A DNA stretch of 64,000 nucleotides. Origin: an uncultured Poribacteria bacterium (GTDB lineage: Bacteria > Poribacteria > WGA-4E > WGA-3G). Numbering within the stretch: position 1 is the first letter of the stretch; each line of letters opens with the position of its first letter. This document shows, piece after piece, positions 17,283 to 26,397 of the stretch. The stretch covers positions 3,822,217-3,886,216 of the forward strand of contig OX639992.1 of assembly GCA_951828515.1 (NCBI GenBank), written 5' to 3'. A program made the position numbers and the translations under genes. The notes under the pieces are model-generated. The model made no database searches. It was given only the letters and a program-made list of their open reading frames with translations, and was not told where the DNA came from.

Positions 17283-19193
17283 TTACAATGTTACGGGCAT
17301 CGGTTTGAATTGGCAGCCTTCCACGAACACATCAAAGAAATCTGGGGTTGTTTCCAACTCAATATGCTCAATATTGTTGACAAATGCTTCAATATCAGCG
17401 CGTTTTTTGTCAGAAAGCAGGACTGCTGTTGCACCTGCTATTGCAGCGTTGCCAATCTTGACGACGTTCGCTTCTGGAACGGGTGCGAGAAATCCGATTT
17501 CAATAGCGTCCTGTAGGTTAACATAATTGGCAAAACCACCTGCCAAAAAGAGTTTCGAAATGTCTTTTGGAACGCAGCCGAAGTGTCGCAGAACAATATA
17601 TTGTCCACAGTAATTTGCTGCCTTTGCTTGTGCCAAATTGCTCGCATCCTCACGTGAGAAGGTGATACCGTGTTCCGGCAAGAGGGACATAACGCGTTGC
17701 TTTCTGTCTGCAAAAACACCTTTCGGACTCATCTGATCATTTCGACGTAGTTCAGCGAGGAGCGAAATCAACCCGGAACCGCATAACCCTTGTGGTGTTT
17801 CTCCCTCTGGTGTTTCACCACCAATCGTTTCATAATTGAGCTGACCCTCGTTCCATTTCACAGACTCGATAGCACCGGGGTAAGCGGGCATTCCGTATTC
17901 AATACCGCCCCCCTCAAATGCGGGACCCGCCGGACAGGACGCGGCGACCATCCGCTTCGCATTTCCGACAACCACCTCTGTATTCGTCCCGACATCAACC
18001 AGCATGATGACCTCATCCTGCGAAGGTATATCAATTGAGACTAAATCCGCCGCAACGTCTGCTCCGACATGGCTTGCAATCAACGGCAAACTGTAGACCA
18101 TTGCCTTCGGATTCGCACGGATACCCAAACGACGTACCTTTTCAGTGAGAGAAGTGGTTGAACGCGTCCCCTCCCGATACGCATGCTCGATCAGCGATTT
18201 ATACGGCTTTTGTCCAATGCTTTGAACATTGTGCTTGAAGAAGATATCGCGCATCGTTGTGTTACCAGCGACGACGATTTCATAAATCTCTTGACGGACG
18301 AAGTTGTAGCGTTCACACATCTCCATGATTTCGCTGTTGAGTGCGGCAATCAACGAGCGGCGCAGTTCACCCTCAAATTCGCCGTCGTAGGAGATACGAT
18401 TCATGATGTCGCTTCCACCAAAACGCTGTGGGTTTTCAAATGAACTGACAGAAACCGTTTTCCCGTTCTCTAAATCGACCAGATTCGCCACCACTGTCGT
18501 TGTTCCGATGTCCAAAGCGAGTCCATAGAGGTGTCCTCGGTAACGGTCAATAGGCTCATTATTGTAAGAGACAACCCCATCGCGATGGGTAACGCGTGGG
18601 TTTAGTTCCGATGTGCCGCCAGTCGTCGTGATAGCATGCGTCAAGATTCTGGGTGTGCGTCGAAGTGGTGTGAATTCGATGTCCTCGTCAATATCAAGCA
18701 CAACGGCTTGGCAGGCGAGACGGTAGTTATCCCCGAGGAAGGCTTCTGTTTCATTTGGAGGTTGGAGACTGTCCATACCACGCTTAATCTCAACGATACA
18801 TTCGTGGCACTGTCCGGTTCGGAAACAGGAGGTGGGGACTTGGACGGTTAAATCGTCTGCATAATCAAAAATAGTTTTTCCGGGGGTGAGTTGATGTGCC
18901 TGTCCGTCGCATGTGATTGTGCCAGTGTTGTGTTTTTCTGCTGTCGAGTCAGGGGCATCAGTCTCCCATGCGCTGCGATAATCTAACTTATCGTCTCCAG
19001 CGCACAAAAGTCCGGTGCCTTCATCAATCTTTCGCTGATTTCGGCAACCGAACTTCGCGGTACAGTGATCAAACCGATTTTTGTAGGGACACCGATACGT
19101 CGCTTGTTCATCGGCATGCACAACCAACTCTTCAAAAATTTGTGTAATTTTACTGAGGCGTTTTTCGTATTCGGCTTTCTCTATTTTTTTCAT
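17283..19193 (-). CDS. RACo-like corrinoid reactivating ferredoxin/ASKHA protein (DUF4445)
   Basis: 636 residues. Residues ~90-180 are a 2Fe-2S ferredoxin domain with Cys123, Cys129, Cys132 and Cys161 (CX5CX2CX28C). From ~215 on there is an ASKHA-type fold with GLALDIGTTTVVANLVDL (phosphate 1), VVAGNTTMRDIF, LVDVGTNTEVVVG (phosphate 2) and LFLAGGFANYV. This is the architecture of reductive activators of corrinoid proteins, which reduce inactive Co(II) to Co(I) using ATP. An unusual N-terminal part adds four cysteines (35, 44, 50, 64) that might hold another cluster. It lies between the corrinoid protein and the methyltransferase genes, which fits a shared cycle. Confidence 0.88.
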   Translation of the reverse strand: MKKIEKAEYEKRLSKITQIFEELVVHADEQATYRCPYKNRFDHCTAKFGCRNQRKIDEGTGLLCAGDDKLDYRSAWETDAPDSTAEKHNTGTITCDGQAHQLTPGKTIFDYADDLTVQVPTSCFRTGQCHECIVEIKRGMDSLQPPNETEAFLGDNYRLACQAVVLDIDEDIEFTPLRRTPRILTHAITTTGGTSELNPRVTHRDGVVSYNNEPIDRYRGHLYGLALDIGTTTVVANLVDLENGKTVSVSSFENPQRFGGSDIMNRISYDGEFEGELRRSLIAALNSEIMEMCERYNFVRQEIYEIVVAGNTTMRDIFFKHNVQSIGQKPYKSLIEHAYREGTRSTTSLTEKVRRLGIRANPKAMVYSLPLIASHVGADVAADLVSIDIPSQDEVIMLVDVGTNTEVVVGNAKRMVAASCPAGPAFEGGGIEYGMPAYPGAIESVKWNEGQLNYETIGGETPEGETPQGLCGSGLISLLAELRRNDQMSPKGVFADRKQRVMSLLPEHGITFSREDASNLAQAKAANYCGQYIVLRHFGCVPKDISKLFLAGGFANYVNLQDAIEIGFLAPVPEANVVKIGNAAIAGATAVLLSDKKRADIEAFVNNIEHIELETTPDFFDVFVEGCQFKPMPVTL

Positions 19194-19207
19194 ATTTTTA
19201 ACTTTAG

Positions 19208-19323
19208 AGCCGTCGGCTATCGGCTATCGGTAGTCAGTGAAGAGTATTTTGATTAATTCAAACGTCTCTTTGCTGATGGCTGACAGGGTTGCGTTAGCAA
19301 TCCGCCCTGACAACTGATGGCTA
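19208..19323. repeat. Repeat B with nested palindrome
   Basis: GGCTATCGGCTATCGGTAGTC, then GAAGAGT / ACGTCTCTTT, then GCTGATGGCTGACA, a nested GGGTTGCGTTAGCAATCC, and CCTGACAACTGATGGC. It separates the reactivase and corrinoid protein genes. Confidence 0.6.
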
Positions 19324-19327
19324 TTCC

Positions 19328-20086
19328 CTACCATTCTTCGTCCGGTTCCTCAAGAAATTGTTTAGCCAAAGCGACACATTCCAATGCATCTTTACCGTAT
19401 CCATCAGCCCCCATATCATCGGCAAAGGTCTGTGTAACTGGAGCACCCCCTACCATAATCTTGACTTCTTCCCGCAAGTCTTCGTCAATAAAAGCATCAA
19501 TTGTTTTTCCCATGTTCGGCATTGTTGTCGTCAGGAGTGCCGACATTCCCAAGATCGGGGCTTCATATTCCTCAACGGCTTCAATGAACTCATCCTCAGA
19601 GGTGTCAACACCGAGATCGTGAACCACAAAACCTGCTCCACGCAACATCATGATGCACAAATTCTTGCCAATATCGTGCAAATCACCCTTGACGGTTCCC
19701 ATGATCACAGTCCCGATCGGTTCTATACCCGAATCTGAAAGAATCGGTTCAATATACGCCATTCCGGCTTTCATTGCACGTGCACACGCCAAGACTTCTG
19801 GCACAAAAATGAAGTTTTCTCGAAATTTGATGCCGACGATCCCCATTCCAGCGATGAGTCCGTCATCCATAATCTCCAATGCTTCTGTGCCTTCTTCAAG
19901 AGCAGTTTCGGTCAATTCATCAACGGTGTGATGATCGCCATCAATAAGTGCAGCGGAGATGTCCTGCATAGCAGGCGTCGCTTGCGCAAACATCTCAATG
20001 GTACGTGCTATCTCATCGGGTTTTTCCAGGAACTCTTCGATCTCTTCCCGGATAAATTCGTTTGCGATGTCATTAATAGATGCCAC
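19328..20086 (-). CDS. Corrinoid (B12-binding) methyl-carrier protein
   Basis: 252 residues, GTG start with GGAGG 12 bases upstream. The N-terminal ~40 residues are extra; then a helical cap (ALIDGDHHTVDELTETALEEG) and the B12-binding Rossmann domain with Asp135-x-His137-x-x-Gly (GTVKGDLHDIGKNL), whose His is the lower cobalt ligand, plus GMSALLTTTMPNMGKTI and the nucleotide-loop MVGGAPVT. It should shuttle a methyl group from a methylated substrate, as in the MtaC/MtbC/MtgC group, to the methyltransferase encoded downstream. The substrate-specific first methyltransferase is not in the window. Confidence 0.92.
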   Translation of the reverse strand: MASINDIANEFIREEIEEFLEKPDEIARTIEMFAQATPAMQDISAALIDGDHHTVDELTETALEEGTEALEIMDDGLIAGMGIVGIKFRENFIFVPEVLACARAMKAGMAYIEPILSDSGIEPIGTVIMGTVKGDLHDIGKNLCIMMLRGAGFVVHDLGVDTSEDEFIEAVEEYEAPILGMSALLTTTMPNMGKTIDAFIDEDLREEVKIMVGGAPVTQTFADDMGADGYGKDALECVALAKQFLEEPDEEW

Positions 20087-20113
20087 GAGTTTTGAAGCCT
20101 CCTCAAAGATACA

Positions 20114-20142
20114 ATAATACCACGCCCGCGAGAAAATAGCAA
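20114..20142 (-). promoter_or_regulatory. Putative promoter of the corrinoid operon
   Basis: On the minus strand, TTGCTA (20142-20137), 17 bases and TATTAT (20119-20114), ~25 bases before the SD and GTG of the corrinoid gene. I see no B12-box or cobalamin-riboswitch fold in this 170-base gap. Confidence 0.45.
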
Positions 20143-20165
20143 ATAAATTTTAGATTCCGTATCAT

Positions 20166-20204
20166 CAAGAAAGCCACTGACTTCATCAGCCAATGGCTTT
20201 CTTG
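20166..20204. terminator. Stem-loop between divergent-function minus genes
   Basis: CAAGAAAGCCA (20166-20176) and TGGCTTTCTTG (20194-20204) form a perfect 11 bp stem with a 17-base loop. It lies after the small membrane protein gene and before the corrinoid gene. No long T run follows, so it may be a Rho-assisted terminator. Confidence 0.5.
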
Positions 20205-20256
20205 TATTCCGATTGCGATGTGTTTAAATTTGTTACCACACTATACTACAAAGATA

Positions 20257-20571
20257 CTATTTTGGGGATTGTTCTGGTGGTATCGGAGGTGGCTCATTAA
20301 AGGGTTGATTTCGGGCTTCAGCCTCTAATCTACGAGTATTCCACTCAGATACCTCACGATAAACTTCAGCTCTACCTTCAACTTTGCCTTCAGCTTTGCC
20401 TTCAGCACGGATTCTGTCTCTAAACAACTTTGCATACCCTAACATAATAATCTCCCATATATGTGATAGTACGAAAAACCAGCCTACTATTAAGGTCATT
20501 AGAACTGCCATTCGTGCTAATGTCGTTTCACCTAAGCCTTTCCAAGCCCAATCCGTCAAGAGTTCAGCCAA
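20257..20571 (-). CDS. Small membrane protein with AEGK-type repeats
   Basis: About 104 residues. One strong TM helix (LARMAVLMTLIVGWFFVLSH, ~18-38), then a basic helix and charged repeats AEGKAEGKVEGRAEVYREV, and a proline-rich tail (NEPPPIPPEQSPK). The TTG start has no clear Shine-Dalgarno, and the frame remains open for only a few codons upstream, so the N-terminus may be cut. Function unknown. Confidence 0.45.
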   Translation of the reverse strand: MAELLTDWAWKGLGETTLARMAVLMTLIVGWFFVLSHIWEIIMLGYAKLFRDRIRAEGKAEGKVEGRAEVYREVSEWNTRRLEAEARNQPFNEPPPIPPEQSPK

Positions 20572-20758
20572 GGTATTAGCAACGATTAGACCTGAAAAAG
20601 TCTAAACGAATATGTTAAACCACTTACGTGGGATTCTTACTAACGATACATAATCATTTTCGTTTTGATTCATAGCAAAAACTTGGTTCAAATAAAGCAC
20701 TCTCGCAGGGACGTATTGACTGGTGTTTATTTTTATTGACTGCCCACCTTTAATAAGA

Positions 20759-20787
20759 ATTTTACCCTCTTTTCACGCATTTGTCAA
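20759..20787 (-). promoter_or_regulatory. Putative sigma-70-type promoter
   Basis: Minus strand TTGACA (20787-20782), 17 bases, TAAAAT (20764-20759). It would read toward the small membrane protein gene with a ~180-base leader. The remaining 20572-20914 gap shows no gene. Confidence 0.6.
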
Positions 20788-20914
20788 GTTAACAAATTTT
20801 TATTCCTATTTTTAGGCGGGCACTGACGAGGGTTTCTCACACCTACACCTAACCCTATACCTCCAGACTTATATTTCATAAAAAAATGGGGTAAGTGTTT
20901 GTAGAAAACGTCTA

Positions 20915-23900
20915 TCAACTACCAGAATCAGAAGTAGGTTTCCACCACGGTGCAATTCGAGGAGTCGAACCTGCTGGAAGTTTCTCACCTCGGCAATATT
21001 CACGAAGTTTTCTCCCAAAAACTTCAATATTGCGTTTCGCTTGTGTGGAGTCTCCCCATCGATACCAAAACCGATAGACTAAAGCAAGAAGTTTGGGATC
21101 AACTTCCTGCGACTCCGCATACAGTCCTTCTTGCTTTTCGATTTGCTCATGCCACCATAGAGCAATCGGTGACAGTGCGGGCTTTATTTGCTCAAAAACA
21201 GCGGAAATTCGGAACGGATCGCGCGTCTGTAAGGCTTTCCGATAGACTTCCTGGCAACTCTGTTCCTGTTGTGCCACTTCATAAGCCCAAGTAGCGTGTT
21301 CGCGCACCCATCGACTTTGATCATCTGATTTCAATCGTTTTAGTTCGTTTATAGCATCGCATGACCCAAACCACGGCAAAATCGAAACCCCCAGATTGCG
21401 TTCCTTTGCGTAATGGCTTTCCAAATATTCGTCTTTTACTAAACTCCATAATTCATCCCGACCGCCCTCAGCTAAAGCGGCAAGTGTCATGAACATAATT
21501 TCTTCATCGTTTAGGCATTCCTCGAAAAGTTCACGTCTGAATTGACGATGTTCAGGCGCGTTACAATACTCAACTTTCCAGAGTTGAGCGAGAGAAGTTT
21601 CTACGCCGTAGTATGTTCGATAAACTATTTTGAAACTTTCAGAGTTCCATTGGTGATAGTGTCGTTTCGCTTTATCAGGTTGGAAGCGTAACAACAAACA
21701 ACGGATATCATCTGTGAAGTGCGACAATTCTTGACTGTACCGTGGAAACTTGGAAAGTTCGTTGAGATATTCTTCCGCTAATTGCAAGAAATCGGTAGTG
21801 TTCTGTTCTGCCCAAATCCGAAGAACTTCTCGGTTAACCTCGAACCGTCTCTTTTCAACGGAATTAGAATCTTCCGCAGTACCTTGAAGAATCGAACACA
21901 TCCGAGTGATAAGTTCTCTGCTCCACCTCGACAGATCATCACTTCGATCTGGTGAGCAGAGAAAGGATCCCACAATTTCTGGTGGTACCAATGGGACGAG
22001 TGTCTCATAGGACGGAACATCTTTACCTTCATAAATAGGAACTATCGACCTTCTGCTATTCTCGTGAAAAAGATGTTTTCTTATTTCCTTACTATTCAGA
22101 ATTTCATCCAAGAACCGTTTGGGATCTGATAATGCTGACAACATCAATACGAACGTTCCAGTAGTCAAATCAGACTTCCTCAGCTTTAACTCTTTCAACA
22201 CCCATGTTACTAACTCCTCATCAGTTTGAGTTCCAAAGGCATAAAGGACCCTCCAATACTCTTGCTCTGGCAATTTTTCCGACCCTTCGTTAGACATAGA
22301 CTGATCGTCAGCTGTCCCGAGGTCAAGTGTTTCCAACTTTTGTCGTGCCAACTCTACAATTGATTTCGGTAACAACTGCTCAAGCAAATATGGTAGCGAC
22401 TCATAACAAATTGACCCTCTAAGCAGTTCATATAATGCCAGAAATTCAAACCAGTCCGTCAATACTTCTTCAGAGGCAAAAAAAAGAAGGGTTTCTGTCA
22501 GTAAGGAAGTCAAATAAACAGCATCAGATGATGAATTGTCTGTTTGAATATCTTGAACGAGACGCTGTTTCATTCCCAAAATTGCTTCCGTAATCTTTTC
22601 ACAGTCTTCGGGTTGAAAAATGAGTCCATGAATTGACGACAACTTGAATTGTGCCCATTTTTGATTCAGTGTGTTGAGTTTAAGACTACAAGCAAGTTCA
22701 GCGTAACTTTTCGGATCATACTTAGCAACCCACGGCAGTAGATTTTCTATACGAAAATCCTCACGTGTCGCACCCACACTCCAACCTAACTTAGCATCCA
22801 CTGATACATCTTGCAAAATCTTCTTGATTTCAACGTGATCCTCATGGTGCAAGTCAGGCAAGTCAGTCCGAACTGCTAAATAGTCGAGTCCGTGGTAATT
22901 ACCATTCGCTATTGGTGAATCACCTATTAGTAAGCGTTCCTGATTACGAATGCGCTCGATAGGTGGCTTAGAACGACGGTTATGTTGCTCAACAAGGGCA
23001 TATGTTTTCTGCTCTTGTTCTGAAAGCGGACGCTGCAACAGTTGTGGTAAATGTTCTTTTTTAAGGCACTCCGCGAGTCCATAAACGCCTCTTAACAAAA
23101 ATGCATCGGTTTGGGCTAATTCTGCTAACCAATGCAGATCACCTAAAACTTCCTTAGTGTATCCCCATCTCATCAACTTGCCAATTTCCTCAAAAAATCG
23201 TGTTCGTCTATTAAGGTTATCGTCAACACTTGCATTACTGTGCAGGATTGCATAACAACGTGCAAGTGTTTTTAGAAATTGACGCTCTGGTCTTTGGGAT
23301 AAAATTGAAAGGGCAGCATTTAACAACCGAAGTTGTATATCATATTTTTTGACAGGAAATTGATGTCCTTCACGCTCAATATAAACGATCTCTTTCAGTG
23401 CACTATCACCGTGTGCTGGAAGAAGCCACTTGATAAGACGTGATGCCAAACGATTAAGATCACCTTTTTTGTTTAACCAAGTTTTCGCCAACGGTGTAAT
23501 GAGGGCATCTTCATAATTTGAGGAATTGTGACGTCTAAATTCCAATTCAACAACTTGTGCATAAGCATCAGAATCTTTCCCTGCCCAAAAGGAGAGTCGA
23601 TCTCTCACTTTCTGCGCATTGTGACTATTGAACCACGCAAGCATCAAACCTGCTCGTTTTTGTGAAAGTTGGTCTTGTGAAATATCAGAATTAGGAGAGA
23701 TTGCTGTGACTTGTAGTGCAACAAATAGTGCCTCACTCCTCATATCTTCTGAAGGGATTGGCTCAAGTTCCTGCTGGAAACGTTCAAATAAATTTTCAAT
23801 ATCACTGAACTTTGTAGAGTCAAAAATATTGGAAAGGTGAACTGCCCAACCGAGTAGGATATGCTCTTTACTCAACCTGGCTTGCCTTTTATGTGCCTTG

Positions 23901-25660
23901 AGTGCAATGCGTTGTTCTTCAAGATCTCTACGAATCTCATGATAATTAGGAAAGCAATCTATAAGTAGTTCCACAGAGGCTTGCGGGGCATCACCAACAT
24001 TGGTCCACTTCGCTTCCTGTGCAAGTTTTGCCAGATCTTCCTGAGCCTCTTCAATATCTTGCCAATCAAATTTTTTCCGGACTTGTGGGTCGGTATGTTT
24101 GATTTTGTAAAGTAAATCTGTCCACAGTACTGTTTCCACAGTCACGTTATCAAATGAATCAAACAACTCGCGTAATCGAATGCACGTTTGAAAATAGCGA
24201 GGAATTTTTGCAATGTCCTTCAACGAATTCGGTAAATTATCAAGTTGTAACCCTTCCTTGTTTAGTGCCTCCTGCAATTCGGTGTTGTTGAAAGTTCCGG
24301 TTGAGACTTTATTGCAGGCATCCCACAAATTGTGTTCAAAATTCTGGTACGCGTCCAGAGGTCTGGTGGTTAAGAAAAAATGGATTCTGTTCTCCAATTG
24401 GTCCCTATGTGTAAAGTATTCATCAAGAATTCGCTTTGCTGCTTCAATTGCCTCCACCTCATTAACACCGTCAAGGACAATGAGGGTTGGATGCCACCAA
24501 ATATTGCGCATTTTAAGTTTCAGTCGTGCGATTTTTCTTTCATCTTGATAACCGGGGATAGTTTCAAGGCAAGCCTGAAGTAAATCATCTAAGGATCTAC
24601 AACCATTCCAACGATTGCTATCCAACCAAAATGTGACAATGTGTTTATCACAGCAGATTGAATTCACGCACTTGGCGGCAAGCCACGATTTTCCCGTGCC
24701 CTCCTCACCTTCAAGATAGCAAACAGGATTTCCCTTAGCACACCACCATTCTTTGATTTTTGATTCTAAGAATTTCCGCTCTGTTGCTTGAGACAAATCA
24801 ATAGAATAATTGAAACGCAGGCTGTGATCTGAATCATAACCAAAACGCTTGAGAAGATACTTTTCAGGGTCTTTTTGAACCCAATTTCGGCTCTGTTGAC
24901 CTTGTTTCAATCGACTCTTAAGTTCCTCTATTTTCTTGGATGTTTGCGGTTTAGCCTTTTCAACCCAATCTGAGAATTCCCGATCAGTGTTTGAAGAGCC
25001 AAAGAATCCACGGATGTCCTTCCAGAAGGTAACACACAACGCTCCGAGGTTTGACAGTTTATCCGTCAGTTCAAGAGTAACAATATCCAAGCCAGTTTTC
25101 TTTTCAACGTCACCTAATCTATTACGTAGCCGATTATTAATAGTACGAGAAGCGGCTAACACGTAGACTTGAAGATTAGGTAATTCTAATTCTGCTTCCT
25201 CAATGTCTCCCAGGATTTCTTTTCGATCAAGAGGTGTTTCGTCGTTGTAGTTCTTGGTTTGAAGCACTATAGTGCGTTCTTCATTTATAGCATCGCCAAT
25301 TGGCTGGTAACCAGATTTTGCAGTCTCAAAACGGGTTTCAAGTAGCAATCCCAGTAATTCAGAAACGAGTTCTTCAAAAGGCTCGCCTTTTTTGCGTCCT
25401 TTGTGGTGTTCGTCCAACGACTGAATGAGTTCTTTTAGTTTTCGCCAACCTTGCTCTACCAAAAGTGCGTCTCTCTGATTAACTGCGTCAGTTTCGTCTG
25501 ACAACAGATCCTGGCGTGATTTGAGATTAACCTGAACTTCTACCTCATGGGTTTCGTCCCAATAATCAGCAAGGCTATGTGTATCCCAAAATTCGCCTAT
25601 CTCCTCTGGTGTTGCATCGGGAGGTGGCATTGGATCTCGTTTTTTATCTTTGTCTGCCAT
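20915..25660 (-). CDS. CopG-antitoxin / PD-(D/E)XK nuclease / STAND NTPase fusion with helical repeats
   Basis: 1581 residues. Residues ~10-48 match a CopG-type antitoxin of type II systems (TPEEIGEFWDTHSLADYWDE and EVEVQVNLKSR). Residues ~90-200 look like a Mrr-type nuclease: FEELVSELLGLLLE, a short D-containing strand, and VLQTKNYN with the Q-x-K of the PD-(D/E)XK core (Lys near 136). The STAND module has Walker A GEEGTGKS (~317-325), Walker B LIVLDGVNEV (~394-402) and HFFLTTRP. Residues ~520-1581 are all-helical, TPR/HEAT-like. Nuclease-STAND-repeats is the Avs plan of phage sensors; an N-terminal antitoxin domain is, to my knowledge, not described there. The ATG (AAGGA upstream) overlaps the end of the toxin frame. 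Confidence 0.85.
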   Translation of the reverse strand: MADKDKKRDPMPPPDATPEEIGEFWDTHSLADYWDETHEVEVQVNLKSRQDLLSDETDAVNQRDALLVEQGWRKLKELIQSLDEHHKGRKKGEPFEELVSELLGLLLETRFETAKSGYQPIGDAINEERTIVLQTKNYNDETPLDRKEILGDIEEAELELPNLQVYVLAASRTINNRLRNRLGDVEKKTGLDIVTLELTDKLSNLGALCVTFWKDIRGFFGSSNTDREFSDWVEKAKPQTSKKIEELKSRLKQGQQSRNWVQKDPEKYLLKRFGYDSDHSLRFNYSIDLSQATERKFLESKIKEWWCAKGNPVCYLEGEEGTGKSWLAAKCVNSICCDKHIVTFWLDSNRWNGCRSLDDLLQACLETIPGYQDERKIARLKLKMRNIWWHPTLIVLDGVNEVEAIEAAKRILDEYFTHRDQLENRIHFFLTTRPLDAYQNFEHNLWDACNKVSTGTFNNTELQEALNKEGLQLDNLPNSLKDIAKIPRYFQTCIRLRELFDSFDNVTVETVLWTDLLYKIKHTDPQVRKKFDWQDIEEAQEDLAKLAQEAKWTNVGDAPQASVELLIDCFPNYHEIRRDLEEQRIALKAHKRQARLSKEHILLGWAVHLSNIFDSTKFSDIENLFERFQQELEPIPSEDMRSEALFVALQVTAISPNSDISQDQLSQKRAGLMLAWFNSHNAQKVRDRLSFWAGKDSDAYAQVVELEFRRHNSSNYEDALITPLAKTWLNKKGDLNRLASRLIKWLLPAHGDSALKEIVYIEREGHQFPVKKYDIQLRLLNAALSILSQRPERQFLKTLARCYAILHSNASVDDNLNRRTRFFEEIGKLMRWGYTKEVLGDLHWLAELAQTDAFLLRGVYGLAECLKKEHLPQLLQRPLSEQEQKTYALVEQHNRRSKPPIERIRNQERLLIGDSPIANGNYHGLDYLAVRTDLPDLHHEDHVEIKKILQDVSVDAKLGWSVGATREDFRIENLLPWVAKYDPKSYAELACSLKLNTLNQKWAQFKLSSIHGLIFQPEDCEKITEAILGMKQRLVQDIQTDNSSSDAVYLTSLLTETLLFFASEEVLTDWFEFLALYELLRGSICYESLPYLLEQLLPKSIVELARQKLETLDLGTADDQSMSNEGSEKLPEQEYWRVLYAFGTQTDEELVTWVLKELKLRKSDLTTGTFVLMLSALSDPKRFLDEILNSKEIRKHLFHENSRRSIVPIYEGKDVPSYETLVPLVPPEIVGSFLCSPDRSDDLSRWSRELITRMCSILQGTAEDSNSVEKRRFEVNREVLRIWAEQNTTDFLQLAEEYLNELSKFPRYSQELSHFTDDIRCLLLRFQPDKAKRHYHQWNSESFKIVYRTYYGVETSLAQLWKVEYCNAPEHRQFRRELFEECLNDEEIMFMTLAALAEGGRDELWSLVKDEYLESHYAKERNLGVSILPWFGSCDAINELKRLKSDDQSRWVREHATWAYEVAQQEQSCQEVYRKALQTRDPFRISAVFEQIKPALSPIALWWHEQIEKQEGLYAESQEVDPKLLALVYRFWYRWGDSTQAKRNIEVFGRKLREYCRGEKLPAGSTPRIAPWWKPTSDSGS

Positions 25661-25930
25661 AATTCCTTCGCTCCGTTTGGGTCATATCCCTCGCGCTGAT
25701 AATCAACGTCCGGCGATTTGGTTTTTGAATAAAAAAACAATGAGATAGCGTCCCGCGTCCGTTTGTCCCATAGCGGAGTAAACATCTTCACCAGGCCGAT
25801 TGCCTTTAGAGACGAAACGAAAACGAGGGCGATTGGTTAAGACTTCTTCTACTTCTGTTTTTTCTACACCATGCTTCGTCGCTAATTTTTCAACAAATTG
25901 TTGCTGCCATATAATCTCATCAATCAGCAA
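25644..25930 (-). pseudogene. BrnT-like toxin gene with a -1/+1 frame break in a 7-A run
   Basis: The first frame (TTG at 25930, SD AGGA) encodes IIWQQQFVEKLATKHGVEK ... RPGEDVYSAMGQTDAGRYLIVF and would stop after FKNQIAGR. A different frame continues with RTLIISARDMTQTERRNYGR and stops at 25644. Together they spell a complete ~95-residue BrnT-like (RelE/ParE-superfamily) RNase toxin. The switch falls at seven A (25731-25737, plus strand); one extra base there restores the full protein. The end overlaps the antitoxin-STAND ATG by 17 bases, as in coupled toxin-antitoxin pairs. The break may be a real mutation, programmed slippage or an assembly error. Confidence 0.7.
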
Positions 25931-26055
25931 ATTCCTGCTCCGGACCTGTGTTGGCGTTCTGGCGACTAGCTTGGTGCTTGTAGGGATAAGTTTTGAAATT
26001 AAAATGCAGGGTCAGGTGAGTGCCACACACTTTCCCGATTCTCTTTTCTTACAGC

Positions 26056-26085
26056 ATTATATCACATTGTCTAACGTCTTTGCAA
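26056..26085 (-). promoter_or_regulatory. Putative promoter of the toxin/STAND operon
   Basis: Minus strand TTGCAA (26085-26080), 18 bases, TATAAT (26061-26056), with a ~120-base leader to the toxin. The promoter before the type ISP gene has the same hexamers and spacing. Confidence 0.55.
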
Positions 26086-26119
26086 CACTTTGCTGACGTG
26101 ATCTGTCTACGAACATGCG

Positions 26120-26183
26120 GCCCCTACGGGGCTAAAGAAATGAAGTTCCCCTCGCTCCTACATATATTTCGCCCTTACAGGGC
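26120..26183. repeat. Paired GCCCYTACRGGGC hairpins
   Basis: GCCCCTACGGGGC (26120-26132) followed by TAAAG, and GCCCTTACAGGGC (26171-26183) followed by TGAAG: two copies of one short hairpin motif 51 bases apart, within the 485-base gap 25931-26415. Confidence 0.55.
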
Positions 26184-26239
26184 TGAAGAAGAACGAAAAT
26201 CTTAGAAAGAAGAGGAAACCTTAACAGGCCTTACGCAAT

Positions 26240-26255
26240 GCGCAATAAATTGCGC
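26240..26255. repeat. Near-palindrome GCGCAATAAATTGCGC followed by TACTAC
   Basis: A 7 bp stem with a short loop. The same trailing (C)TACTAC follows the hairpin at 26398-26412, suggesting a common short hairpin family. Confidence 0.45.
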
Positions 26256-26397
26256 TACTACGAACAGTGCTGCTTTTGAGAAACCGATGTATTTCTAAGG
26301 TTGTTGGTAGTAAGGTGATTTATCGCTTATCTGCGTCAGTCCTCAGAAAAAGAAAGTCCCAATTGGCTGGGAAAATTGTTTCAACAATAAGGGTATA

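Noticed and set aside
20087-20256. Cobalamin riboswitch before the corrinoid operon
   Set aside because: No B12-box or multi-stem fold is visible in the 170 bases; only a promoter and one simple stem-loop.
25597-25791. 64-residue minus-strand frame in the toxin region as a separate gene
   Set aside because: It is the third frame across the frameshifted toxin; the conserved family end (ISARDM) is in another frame, so this one is a shadow.
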